Shown: positions 1 through 4,914, numbered from the stretch's first letter. The stretch: 5,116 bases of DNA from Candidatus Latescibacterota bacterium (GCA_030640765.1 DAOWIT010000138.1:1-5116); one strand, 5' to 3'. Notes: generated by a model from the letters alone, not told the origin. Made by a program: numbers and translations.

Positions 1-246
1 ATTACCTTCATTGATAAGATCGCTTAAAGGTAATCCCTGATTTTGATACTGCTTAGCTACGCTAACCACAAAGCGCAGGTTTGCCTGGGCTAATTGCTTC
101 AAAGCCTCCTCGTCTCCGGCTTTGACTCTTTTAGCCAGTTGTATCTCCTCTTTCGGTTTTAATAGGTCGATTTTACCGATTTCTTGCAAATACTGCTCCA
201 GAGAGCGATCTTCAGTTACATACGGTTTTTTTATCAGCTTAGACAC
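1..246 (-). CDS. rpoD: RpoD/SigA-type sigma-70 factor, N-terminal part
   Basis: Only the first 82 residues lie in the window; the gene continues beyond position 1. The product directs RNA polymerase to promoters. Residues 13-40 carry a region 1.2 signature ([15 protein letters not shown] followed by an EE.QLAKRV pattern). Residues 55-82 carry the start of region 2 ([25 protein letters not shown]), which binds core polymerase. Region 1.1 is absent, as in the short primary sigma factors of Bacteroidetes and Chlorobi, which this resembles closely. The start is GTG at 244-246: an in-frame stop lies seven codons upstream and no ATG intervenes, while AAAGGGGAG at 257-265 is a good ribosome binding site 10 nt away. 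It follows htrA on the same strand by 97 nt. A group 2 (non-essential) sigma factor cannot be excluded because the -10 and -35 recognition regions are not visible. Confidence 0.85.
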   Translation of the reverse strand, partial: MSKLIKKPYVTEDRSLEQYLQEIGKIDLLKPKEEIQLAKRVKAGDEEALKQLAQANLRFVVSVAKQYQNQGLPLSDLINEGN

Positions 247-256
247 CCTTATCTCA

Positions 257-265
257 CTCCCCTTT
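257..265 (-). promoter_or_regulatory. Ribosome binding site deciding the GTG start of the sigma factor
   Basis: The minus strand reads AAAGGGGAG, with 10 nt to the GTG at 244-246. The nearest upstream ATG on this strand is followed shortly by a stop in its own frame, so this site supports GTG initiation. Confidence 0.6.
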
Positions 266-298
266 ATTCATTTAGACAGATTAAAGACAGCATTGGTT

Positions 299-331
299 TA
301 GATAGATGCAAACAGATTTCATAACTATCTA
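299..331. repeat. Short inverted repeat between htrA and the sigma gene
   Basis: TAGATAG at 299-305 and CTATCTA at 325-331 are perfect complements separated by 19 nt. The stem is short and AT-rich, with no T-tract on either strand, so it is not a convincing terminator. It could be an operator or an mRNA hairpin in the 97-nt gap, or chance. Confidence 0.3.
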
Positions 332-343
332 TCTCATCGCTGG

Positions 344-1864
344 TTATTGTTTTTCTCCGAGGGCAACGAAACGGGTCCACGTGCCTCGTTTTATCAAGAA
401 CAGGACAGGTTTTTCACTGCCTTTCAGTTGCTGGACAGCTTGTTGATAATCTTCTAAATCCTCAATCTGATAGTGACCTACCTGAAGGATGACATCCCCC
501 GGCCTTATTCCTTTCTCTTCGGCGGGGCTGCCGTCTTCTACCCCGATGACCACCGCCCCGGTTTTCTCTTTTATTCCCATTGAGCGGGCAACATAGCTTT
601 TGACACTGGCCACTTCCATCCCCATCCAGGCCTGGGTTTCTTCACCTTCCGACTCACCAGTCGCTAACTTCAGATATTGCGCCCGATCGCTTAGGGTAAA
701 GCTGAGCTCCTTCTTTTTGCCGTCACGGATAACCGTCATCTTCAGCTTCTCCCCCGGTGCATGGCTGGCGACCAGCATCCGGAACTGCTTAACAGTCTTT
801 ATCTTCTCCCCAGCAAGCCGGATAATGACATCTCCTACCTTCAGCCCTCCTTTCTCTGCCGGCGTGTCAGGTTCGACTGTGGCTACCAGAACTCCTTCAG
901 TGGCAGAGAGGCCTATTGCCTCTGCCAGATCAGAGGTTATCTCATTAGGCGTCATACCCAAGTAGCCCCGCACCACTTTACCCTTGACCATAAGCTGTTC
1001 CATCACCCTGTGGACCATATTGATGGGTATGGCAAAACCGAAATTTTGCCCCTGCACATTTCCGGTGATAGCGGTGTTGATGCCGATCACTTCTCCCTTT
1101 ATATTCATCAAGGGGCCACCACTGTTGCCATAGTTAATAGCAGCATCAGTTTGGATGAAATCCTGGTAACTGGGTGTTCCGCCCTGAAACGAGAGACCAG
1201 ATCGCCCTTTCGCACTCACTATTCCGTGTGTGGCCGTTCTTTCAAGTCCCAGGGGATTCCCCAGCGCCACCACCCAGTCGCCAACCTCGATCTTATCGGA
1301 ATCACCTAATTTCGCTATCTCGTGGTCAGGGATCTCTTTGTCTATTTTCAGTTTAATCAACGCCACATCCGTTTCCGGGTCTGTTCCGATAACTTCTGCT
1401 TTGAGTTCCCTTTTATCAGATAACTTAACCGAAATCCCTTCGGCTCCAGCGACCACATGATTATTAGTCAAGATATGTCCCTTTTTGTCCACAATAAATC
1501 CCGAGCCGAGAGTTCTCTGGTGTTGTTTTCTCTTCTTCTTAGATTCCGGATCACGGAAGGGCCGGAAGAAGTTCTCCCACGGGCCTTTGAACTCAAAGGG
1601 GAAATCGGGGACTCTCACCCTTACCACCTTTTGAGCAGTGATTGAAACCACAGCAGGTCCCACTCTTTGGATGGCCAACCCGAAGGGGCTTTGGCTGGTG
1701 GCGACTACAGTCTCCTGTAGCATCCCTTCCTCTGCAGAAGGTTTAGTGTGGCCTACAGGTGTTTTCCCTAATCCGGAAGCGATGATTATCCCTACAAAAG
1801 TGAACAAGACCGCAATGGAGGCGACGATCGCATAGTTCTTGATCTCCGATACGCTCTGTTTCAT
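344..1864 (-). CDS. htrA: HtrA/DegP-family serine protease, membrane-anchored, two PDZ domains
   Basis: A 506-residue envelope protease and chaperone that degrades or refolds misfolded extracytoplasmic proteins. Residues 11-32 form one hydrophobic segment, either an uncleaved anchor or a signal peptide without an obvious cleavage site. The trypsin-like domain spans about 60-295, with the catalytic triad visible: His136 (LTNNHVVAG), Asp166 (DPETDVALIKL) and Ser248 (GNSGGPL). A basic, Phe/Pro-rich stretch at 82-118 matches the position of the LA loop. PDZ1 lies at about 299-395 (RGYLGM, then GV.VATVEPDTPAEKGGLKVGDVI) and PDZ2 at about 412-500 (SPAEEKGIRPGDVIL). The length and the two PDZ domains fit DegP/DegQ-like members. 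The residue before GNSGG is Tyr245 where most relatives have Pro. The ATG at 1862-1864 has AAAGGAG (1874-1880) 9 nt upstream. It lies 115 nt after the small coiled-coil gene, and the gap contains a candidate envelope-stress promoter. Confidence 0.96.
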   Translation of the reverse strand: MKQSVSEIKNYAIVASIAVLFTFVGIIIASGLGKTPVGHTKPSAEEGMLQETVVATSQSPFGLAIQRVGPAVVSITAQKVVRVRVPDFPFEFKGPWENFFRPFRDPESKKKRKQHQRTLGSGFIVDKKGHILTNNHVVAGAEGISVKLSDKRELKAEVIGTDPETDVALIKLKIDKEIPDHEIAKLGDSDKIEVGDWVVALGNPLGLERTATHGIVSAKGRSGLSFQGGTPSYQDFIQTDAAINYGNSGGPLMNIKGEVIGINTAITGNVQGQNFGFAIPINMVHRVMEQLMVKGKVVRGYLGMTPNEITSDLAEAIGLSATEGVLVATVEPDTPAEKGGLKVGDVIIRLAGEKIKTVKQFRMLVASHAPGEKLKMTVIRDGKKKELSFTLSDRAQYLKLATGESEGEETQAWMGMEVASVKSYVARSMGIKEKTGAVVIGVEDGSPAEEKGIRPGDVILQVGHYQIEDLEDYQQAVQQLKGSEKPVLFLIKRGTWTRFVALGEKQ

Positions 1865-1927
1865 CTCGCTTTTCTCCTTTATTCCCGGTATATTTTGGAG
1901 TTACTTGCAGTTCAGCGTTTCATTTTC

Positions 1928-1958
1928 CCTGTTTGTTCTATTAAACGCCCAAAACAGG
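1928..1958. repeat. Inverted repeat upstream of htrA
   Basis: CCTGTTT at 1928-1934 and AAACAGG at 1952-1958 are perfect 7-bp complements with a 17-nt loop. No T-run follows on the minus strand, so termination is unlikely. It overlaps the candidate htrA promoter at 1940-1968 and could be an operator; it may also be chance. Confidence 0.3.
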
Positions 1959-1968
1959 TTTAAGTTCC
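1940..1968 (-). promoter_or_regulatory. Candidate ECF/sigma-E-like promoter for htrA
   Basis: The minus strand has GGAACTT (1968-1962), 16 nt, then TTTAAT (1945-1940). E. coli sigma-E promoters of envelope-stress genes, including degP and rpoH P3, use GGAACTT or GAACTT, a spacer of about 16 nt, then a TCTGA-like -10. The -35 here is a full match and the -10 only partial. The position, about 75 nt before the htrA start and inside the gap after the preceding gene, fits. This is inference: a second HtrA promoter under an ECF factor is plausible, but the ECF repertoire of this organism is unknown. Confidence 0.35.
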
Positions 1969-1979
1969 AGGATTCTTTC

Positions 1980-2324
1980 TCAGGTGGAAGATTCTGCGGT
2001 CTCGCTTTCTGTCTTCTGTTTTTCTTTCTCCTCTCGTATTTTCTCCAGTTCGTTCTCTTTTTCTCTTATGCTCAGTTTTAGGGAGTTCATTTTCTCTATC
2101 AAAGTCTTAGCTTCCTCGTCGGCCCAAAGCTCTGGCTTCTTCTCTTCGGCCGCCTTCTGATAGATGGTTTCCCCCAGTTGAGTGAAAGTGCGAGTCAGCT
2201 CTCGCCTGATGGCAGCGATGTCGAGTTTAAGCTTACCGATCCTGCTCAACTCCTCTGTTTTCTCCACAGTAACGGAGACACCAGTCTGGAATCCCTTCTT
2301 AATTTTGTTCCATAAAGGTTTCAT
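1980..2324 (-). CDS. Small coiled-coil protein of unknown function
   Basis: A 114-residue hydrophilic protein that I do not recognise as a named family. It has no signal peptide or membrane segment. The N-terminus is basic and amphipathic (MKPLWNKIKKGF), followed by EKTEELSRIGKLKLDI, then RRELTRTFTQLGETIYQ. A charged Lys/Glu-rich coiled coil covers about 70-105 and the C-terminus is Ser/Thr/Glu-rich. The GKLKLDI, RREL and LG..IY spacing resembles small bacterial proteins of this general build seen near envelope genes, but I cannot name one. The ATG at 2322-2324 is chosen because GAGGAGG (2331-2337) lies 6 nt before it. The frame stays open 49 codons further upstream, but that stretch runs into the RNase P RNA gene. 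Its place between rnpB and htrA suggests cotranscription with htrA or a shared stress role; this is only inference. Confidence 0.82.
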   Translation of the reverse strand: MKPLWNKIKKGFQTGVSVTVEKTEELSRIGKLKLDIAAIRRELTRTFTQLGETIYQKAAEEKKPELWADEEAKTLIEKMNSLKLSIREKENELEKIREEKEKQKTESETAESST

Positions 2325-2661
2325 CTTATCCCTCCTCTTATTTATAGAAGATATTGTGTTGTTTGCGAATTGCCCTATTGGTTCAGTCCGAAAAGCGGGC
2401 ATTTCTCCGAGTGTTTGGCAGTTGGGAAGCCAAAGCAGGCCTGTAAGCCGAGTCCTGTCGAGAGTGGCCATTTATCTGGTCTCTATGTTGCCATAGGGAT
2501 CAAGCGGCCTACCCGAGAGTCAAAAAGAGGCGGGCCACCTCTCCTCTCCTATTTGGCCTTGCTCCGGGTGGGGTTTGCCATGCTTCCGATGTCACCACCG
2601 AAACGGTGAGCTCTTACCTCGCCTTTTCACCCTTACCCCGCACCTTTTTACGAATGGATCA

Positions 2662-2801
2662 TTGATTGACTCGTAAAAATTAGCAAGGTTGTCATTCTGA
2701 ACGTAGTGAAGAATCTGACTTGTTGATAACTTACAGTAACCTAGTAAGATGCTTCGACAAGCTCAGCATGACAAAAAAGAGACCTTTTACGAGTCCATCA
2801 A
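2662..2801. mobile_element. Palindromic, MITE-like 140-bp element inside RNase P P12
   Basis: The outer arms are 17 nt: TTGATTGACTCGTAAAA at 2662-2678 and its complement at 2785-2801 with one mismatch. Each is followed inward by a 12-nt unpaired spacer and then a 26-nt inner arm (2691-2716 and 2747-2772), leaving a 30-nt centre. The equal spacing on both sides gives one long, symmetric imperfect hairpin. It encodes no protein. The flanks show no obvious target duplication, although CGTAAAA followed by GGT recurs just outside (2644-2653) and inside (2783-2791). It sits within the variable P12 helix of rnpB, a position known to tolerate repeats in some bacteria. It could instead be a natural expansion of P12 rather than an inserted mobile unit. 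Confidence 0.6.
2691..2772. repeat. REP-like inverted repeat of the CATTCTGAACGTAGTGAAG type
   Basis: The arm at 2691-2716 (beginning GTCATTCTGAACGTAGTGAA) and the arm at 2747-2772 (ending CTTCGACAAGCTCAGCATGAC on its last 21 positions, minus the first base) are inverted repeats, matching at about 19 of 26 positions. The mismatches cluster where the motif family is known to vary. I recall this motif as a widespread intergenic palindrome in many environmental bacteria; that recollection needs a database search. Here it forms the apical stem of the element within RNase P P12. Confidence 0.65.
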
Positions 2802-2897
2802 CATTAAGAGAATAGCGTTCTCCTTTTCCTCGAGTCTGAAAGATGCGGGGCGGTATATTTTCTGTGGCACTTTCCGTGGCATCACTGCCCGTCGGTG

Positions 2898-3419
2898 TTA
2901 CCGACCACCCTGCCCTGCGGAGCTCGGACTTTCCTCCCCACTGGTTGAACCAGCAGAGCGACCACCCGGCCCACTTTGGCTTCTCCTTAGGTTGGATTTA
3001 CCCAATTGGTAATGTCTAACAATTCGGTCAGCCAGATCATCTGCCCGGCTGTTAACGGCTCTTTCGATGTGTTCGATGTGAAAACTCTTCAATCTCTGAC
3101 AAAGGCTGCTGGCACGCTGAAACAGAGGCACAATATTAGGGTTCTTCACCTTATAACTGCCGTCCATCTGTCTTACTACTAACTGACTATCGGAGAGGAC
3201 AAGAAGATGTTCGCCAGCCAATCTTAAGGTTTCCTCTATGGCGGTTATTAAAGCGGTGTATTCAGCCACATTATTAGTAGTATGTCCTATATACTGACTC
3301 AACTCCAACAGAGGCCTTCGCTCTTTTTCAATTAGCACCCCTATTGCTGCCGGACCTGGATTTCCTCGGGAAGCTCCATCTATGTATGCTGTTAAAAAAG
3401 AGTCACTCCGCAGTTTCAT
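2898..3419 (-). CDS. rnhA: RNase HI-type ribonuclease H with a C-terminal tail read from rnpB
   Basis: A 173-residue enzyme that cleaves the RNA strand of RNA/DNA hybrids using two metal ions. The four acidic active-site residues are visible: Asp14 (YIDGASRGNPGPA), Glu53 (NNVAEYTAL), Asp77 (LSDSQLVV) and Asp127 (NSRADDLAD). The family usually ends near residue 138 (RHYQ). The remaining Gly/Ser/Arg-rich tail has no family look, and from about residue 146 it is translated from the 5' end of RNase P RNA. The ATG at 3417-3419 is preferred: AGGA lies 12 nt upstream. An in-frame GTG at 3438-3440 would add seven residues but lacks a ribosome site. The start overlaps the zinc-ribbon gene by 17 nt, implying translational coupling. 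The sequence resembles the short YpdQ-like, stand-alone RNase H group, so its substrate preference is not certain. Confidence 0.9.
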   Translation of the reverse strand: MKLRSDSFLTAYIDGASRGNPGPAAIGVLIEKERRPLLELSQYIGHTTNNVAEYTALITAIEETLRLAGEHLLVLSDSQLVVRQMDGSYKVKNPNIVPLFQRASSLCQRLKSFHIEHIERAVNSRADDLADRIVRHYQLGKSNLRRSQSGPGGRSAGSTSGEESPSSAGQGGR

Positions 3420-4116
3420 CCCAAACAAGTATCCTTCCACAACTGTCGCAAGTGATCAGTCTGTTGCCTTTCTTGATTTCCACCACTTTTTGAGGCGGGA
3501 GCTGTTTAAAACATCCCCCACAAGCCTTCCTATTAACAGGTACTACCGCAACTCCCATTTTGCCTTTGCGAATTCTCTCATAGTTGGAAAGCAATTTTTT
3601 GTCAACCCCACTGGTAAGTTGTTCTCTCTCTTGCTTATAATTGTTGATCTCTGCCTCTGCTGGCTCAAGTTTGGCCCGAAAGTCTGATATCTGCTTCTGT
3701 TTCAGTTCTTCTTCTTCCTTCAGTTTCTGTTCGCCGGTGAGTATCTTTTCGGTCAACTGTTCGATTTCGGCCATAGTTTTAAGAATCTGTGTTTCAGTTT
3801 CGCTCACCACCTGTTTCCAAGTGTCGATTTCTCGTTGCAGTGCTTCGTATTCCTTGTTTGTCTTGACCTCGGTAAACCTCTGCTGGGAGGCTTCCAGATG
3901 CTCAGTAGCCACCTCCAGCTCTCTTTCCAGGTGACGTCTTCTCTTTTCTGCCTCCTCTTTTTCCTCCTTTTGGGCTTGCAGGTCTCTTCTGCTCTGTTCA
4001 AGCTGCTGCTGGGCTGCAGAGATAGCAGCAGGATATTCGCTCTTGACCTTTTCCAACTTGTCGATCTGAATATCAATCTTCTGTAGTTCTAAAAGTACGG
4101 CCAACTGCTTTTTCAT
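3403..4116 (-). CDS. Coiled-coil C4-type zinc-ribbon protein (DUF164 / zf-RING_7 family)
   Basis: A 237-residue cytoplasmic protein. Residues 1 to about 180 are a long helical, heptad-rich Glu/Lys/Gln coiled coil with the family-typical TNKEYEALQREI at 86-97. The C-terminal domain (about 180-235) has GVAVVPV and a zinc ribbon with ligands Cys199 and Cys202 (CGGC), Cys223 and Cys226 (CDSC). Family relatives include H. pylori FlgZ/HP0958 and chlamydial CT398/CdsZ, which form a hairpin coiled coil and bind partner proteins or RNA; the general function is unsettled. The ATG at 4114-4116 has AAGGAGGAG (4125-4133) about 8 nt upstream. It overlaps the RNase H start by 17 nt. I recall this pair next to rnpB in several phyla, which would point to a conserved nucleic-acid role, but cannot verify this here. 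Its own promoter is not evident; a terminator precedes it. Confidence 0.92.
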   Translation of the reverse strand: MKKQLAVLLELQKIDIQIDKLEKVKSEYPAAISAAQQQLEQSRRDLQAQKEEKEEAEKRRRHLERELEVATEHLEASQQRFTEVKTNKEYEALQREIDTWKQVVSETETQILKTMAEIEQLTEKILTGEQKLKEEEELKQKQISDFRAKLEPAEAEINNYKQEREQLTSGVDKKLLSNYERIRKGKMGVAVVPVNRKACGGCFKQLPPQKVVEIKKGNRLITCDSCGRILVWDETAE

Positions 4117-4152
4117 TATTTATACTCCTCCTTGCTCGGATTAGTTCCCTAA

Positions 4153-4183
4153 CAAAAAAAGTGCACTTCTGAGTGCACTCTTT
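4153..4183 (-). terminator. Rho-independent terminator of the tRNA-Val unit
   Basis: The minus strand forms an 8-bp stem, AGTGCACT (4172-4179) and AGTGCACT (4160-4167), with a CAGA loop, followed directly by a run of seven T (4160-4154). AAAG before the stem can also pair with the T-run. It lies 161 nt after the tRNA and 37 nt before the zinc-ribbon start, so it separates the two transcription units, perhaps with some read-through. The stem also has an A-run on the plus side, but no plus-strand gene ends here. Confidence 0.85.
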
Positions 4184-4343
4184 GAATATTCCATCTTTAT
4201 TTAAATCAGTTAGGGCAAGAATCTTTGTTCCCCGTCTTTCTGTAAACAAGATTATCTTCCTAATTTTCACAGGGTTGATATATAAAGGAAGCAACTTGTT
4301 ATGGCCCTCCTTGAAGAAAACCGTGTGTTTATTCCCCACAGAG

Positions 4344-4417
4344 TGGGCGATACTGGACTCGAACCAGTGACCTCCACGATGTGAGCGTGGCGCTCTAACC
4401 GGCTGAGCTAATCGCCC
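4344..4417 (-). tRNA. tRNA-Val, anticodon CAC
   Basis: A 74-nt cloverleaf reads GVG codons as valine GUG. Acceptor stem GGGCGAT/ATCGCCC; T8 A9; D arm GCTC..GAGC with a 9-nt loop containing GG; anticodon stem CCACG/CGTGG with loop CTCACAT, anticodon CAC at 4381-4383; 5-nt variable loop; T arm ACTGG/CCAGT with loop TTCGAGT; discriminator A73. The 3' CCA is not encoded (CTC follows), so a CCA-adding enzyme is needed. It is alone in its unit, with its own promoter and terminator. Confidence 0.97.
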
Positions 4418-4418
4418 C

Positions 4419-4452
4419 ATAGGAATAGGTTTCTTGAAATCTAAGTTCCTAT
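4419..4452 (-). other. Leader hairpin abutting the tRNA 5' end
   Basis: ATAGGAA (4419-4425 on the plus strand) is a perfect complement of TTCCTAT (4446-4452). Inside, TAG/CTA and TTT/AAA also pair around a CAAG loop, interrupted by a 2-nt bulge and one A-C mismatch. The hairpin ends one nucleotide before the mature tRNA. It may help RNase P or an endonuclease recognise the precursor, or simply protect the leader. Confidence 0.5.
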
Positions 4453-4553
4453 AGCCTTTCAGATAGCGTTCCCGAAGTTCTCCTTGCCCCGGTCGGTGAA
4501 GATCTTACCGGAAGATGCCTTTTTGGAAACTGTGTTGCCATCTGGGAAGAAGA
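4453..4553 (-). other. Transcribed leader of tRNA-Val, with an open but startless frame
   Basis: If the promoter at 4560-4588 is used, about 135 nt precede the tRNA. Between an in-frame TAA and a TGA, one frame of this leader reads about 31 codons in a protein-like way, ending KIFTDRGKENFGNAI, using mostly GC-ending codons, but it has no ATG, GTG or ribosome site. A second frame has an ATG 39 codons long without a ribosome site. It could be a gene fragment, a repeat copy, or structured leader RNA. I see no known riboswitch or T-box. Confidence 0.3.
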
Positions 4554-4559
4554 AGTTTT

Positions 4560-4588
4560 ATAATACATAATTTTTTTCGCTTTGTCAA
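4560..4588 (-). promoter_or_regulatory. Strong sigma70-type promoter for the tRNA-Val unit
   Basis: The minus strand has a consensus TTGACA -35 (4588-4583), exactly 17 nt, and TATTAT -10 (4565-4560). Transcription would start near 4553. The spacer is A-rich and a tract of seven A lies within it. No gene start other than the tRNA follows. Confidence 0.85.
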
Positions 4589-4914
4589 GATATTTCCATT
4601 GTGCTGGAGAAATTTTTCCTCTCAAAAAATCATGGCCGTCTCAAAACTGAGGGCCAAAGGAGCTCTTGTTCACTTTTCTGTTGATTTTCCAGCACTATCA
4701 CTTTATATTTAAAACCAGAAAAACAGGATTTTCTCTCTGTGATCTCCTCTTTCTCGGAGGTCTTTGTACTGCAAAGCCACGAAACTTTGTTTTTCTGACG
4801 AGATTTATGATTTGGAATCCGTGAAATCTGCGTAATCCGCAGTTGATTTCTTGGGTTACGGCTCTGCTGCGCTGAGATCTCTGTGGTTAGCCTTCTGGGG
4901 AACAAGGGAATAAA
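4589..4914. other. Divergent intergenic region with repeat-like debris
   Basis: These 326 nt separate the tRNA promoter from the membrane-protein start. I find no convincing gene on either strand. About 4589-4732 shows nothing beyond low-complexity AT-rich sequence. About 4733-4889 looks like degenerate intergenic repeats, listed separately. A promoter for the plus-strand gene should lie here; the best -10 candidate (TATGAT near 4806) has no good -35. Confidence 0.6.
4733..4889. repeat. Degenerate intergenic repeat (CTCTGTG / ATCTGCGTAATCCGCAG types)
   Basis: CTCTCTGTGATCTC (4733-4746) and GATCTCTGTGGTTA (4877-4889) are similar copies of a CTCTGTG-type motif. Between them 4814-4844 holds AATCCGTGAAATCTGCG followed by TAATCCGCAGTT, with AATCCG repeated directly and CTGCG/CGCAG (4829-4833, 4839-4843) as a small inverted repeat. 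I recall both motif types as common non-coding repeats in many environmental genomes. Translations across it give only low-complexity peptides. Confidence 0.45.

Larger units (their letters stand above)
2426..2983 (-). ncRNA. rnpB: RNase P RNA (bacterial, probably type A) with enlarged P12
   Basis: Catalytic RNA of RNase P, which removes tRNA 5' leaders. The ends are set by a 16-bp P1 helix, 2968-2983 with 2426-2441 (two G-U pairs). Conserved elements on the minus strand, in order: GAGGAAAGTCC; P12 base; AAGGGTGAAAAGG and GGTAAGAGCTCACCG; GCAAACCCCACCCGGAGCA, then AGGCCAAATAG; GGGTAGGCCGCTTGA; a P18-like stem with GCAA tetraloop (2483-2496); ACAGGACTCGGCTTA. P2 pairs GGGTGGTC with GGCCACTC. 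P4 is AAG, bulged U, CCGAG (2923-2931) against CTCGGCTT (2445-2452): relative to the usual CCGGG/CCCGG one pair is changed on both sides, a compensatory change arguing for function. Total length is 558 nt, because 191 nt are inserted in P12; without them it is 367 nt, normal for type A. The 5' 86 nt overlap the RNase H frame. No clear promoter or terminator of its own is visible. Confidence 0.95.

Noticed and set aside
600..1645. Several plus-strand open frames opposite htrA
   Set aside because: They are antisense shadows of a well-supported protease gene, with no domains, no ribosome sites and no consistent frame.
2330..2425. Possible terminator or promoter between rnpB and the small coiled-coil gene
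   Set aside because: CCG..CGG near 2392 is only 3 bp with no T-run following on the minus strand. TATAAA near 2341-2346 lacks a recognisable -35.
2325..2471. 49-codon N-terminal extension of the small coiled-coil gene
   Set aside because: The extension is the 3' end of RNase P RNA and the spacer; the internal ATG at 2322-2324 has an excellent ribosome binding site.
2749..3012. Plus-strand frame of 87 codons opposite rnpB
   Set aside because: It lies antisense to RNase P RNA and the RNase H tail; its sequence is the complement of conserved RNA helices.
2984..3030. Possible rnpB promoter TTGTTA, 16 nt, TAAATC inside the RNase H gene
   Set aside because: The -10 matches consensus at only half its positions; too weak to list, although the position is right.
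3420..3440. GTG start seven codons upstream for RNase H
   Set aside because: There is no ribosome binding site before the GTG, while the ATG at 3417-3419 has AGGA at an acceptable distance.
4073..4420. Minus-strand open frame of 115 codons across the tRNA, the terminator and the zinc-ribbon start
   Set aside because: It begins one codon before the tRNA, translates the tRNA itself (GRLAQPVRAPRS is a typical tRNA read-through), crosses a good terminator and ends inside another gene. The middle part, with DLNKDG, looks protein-like but has no ATG and no family match.
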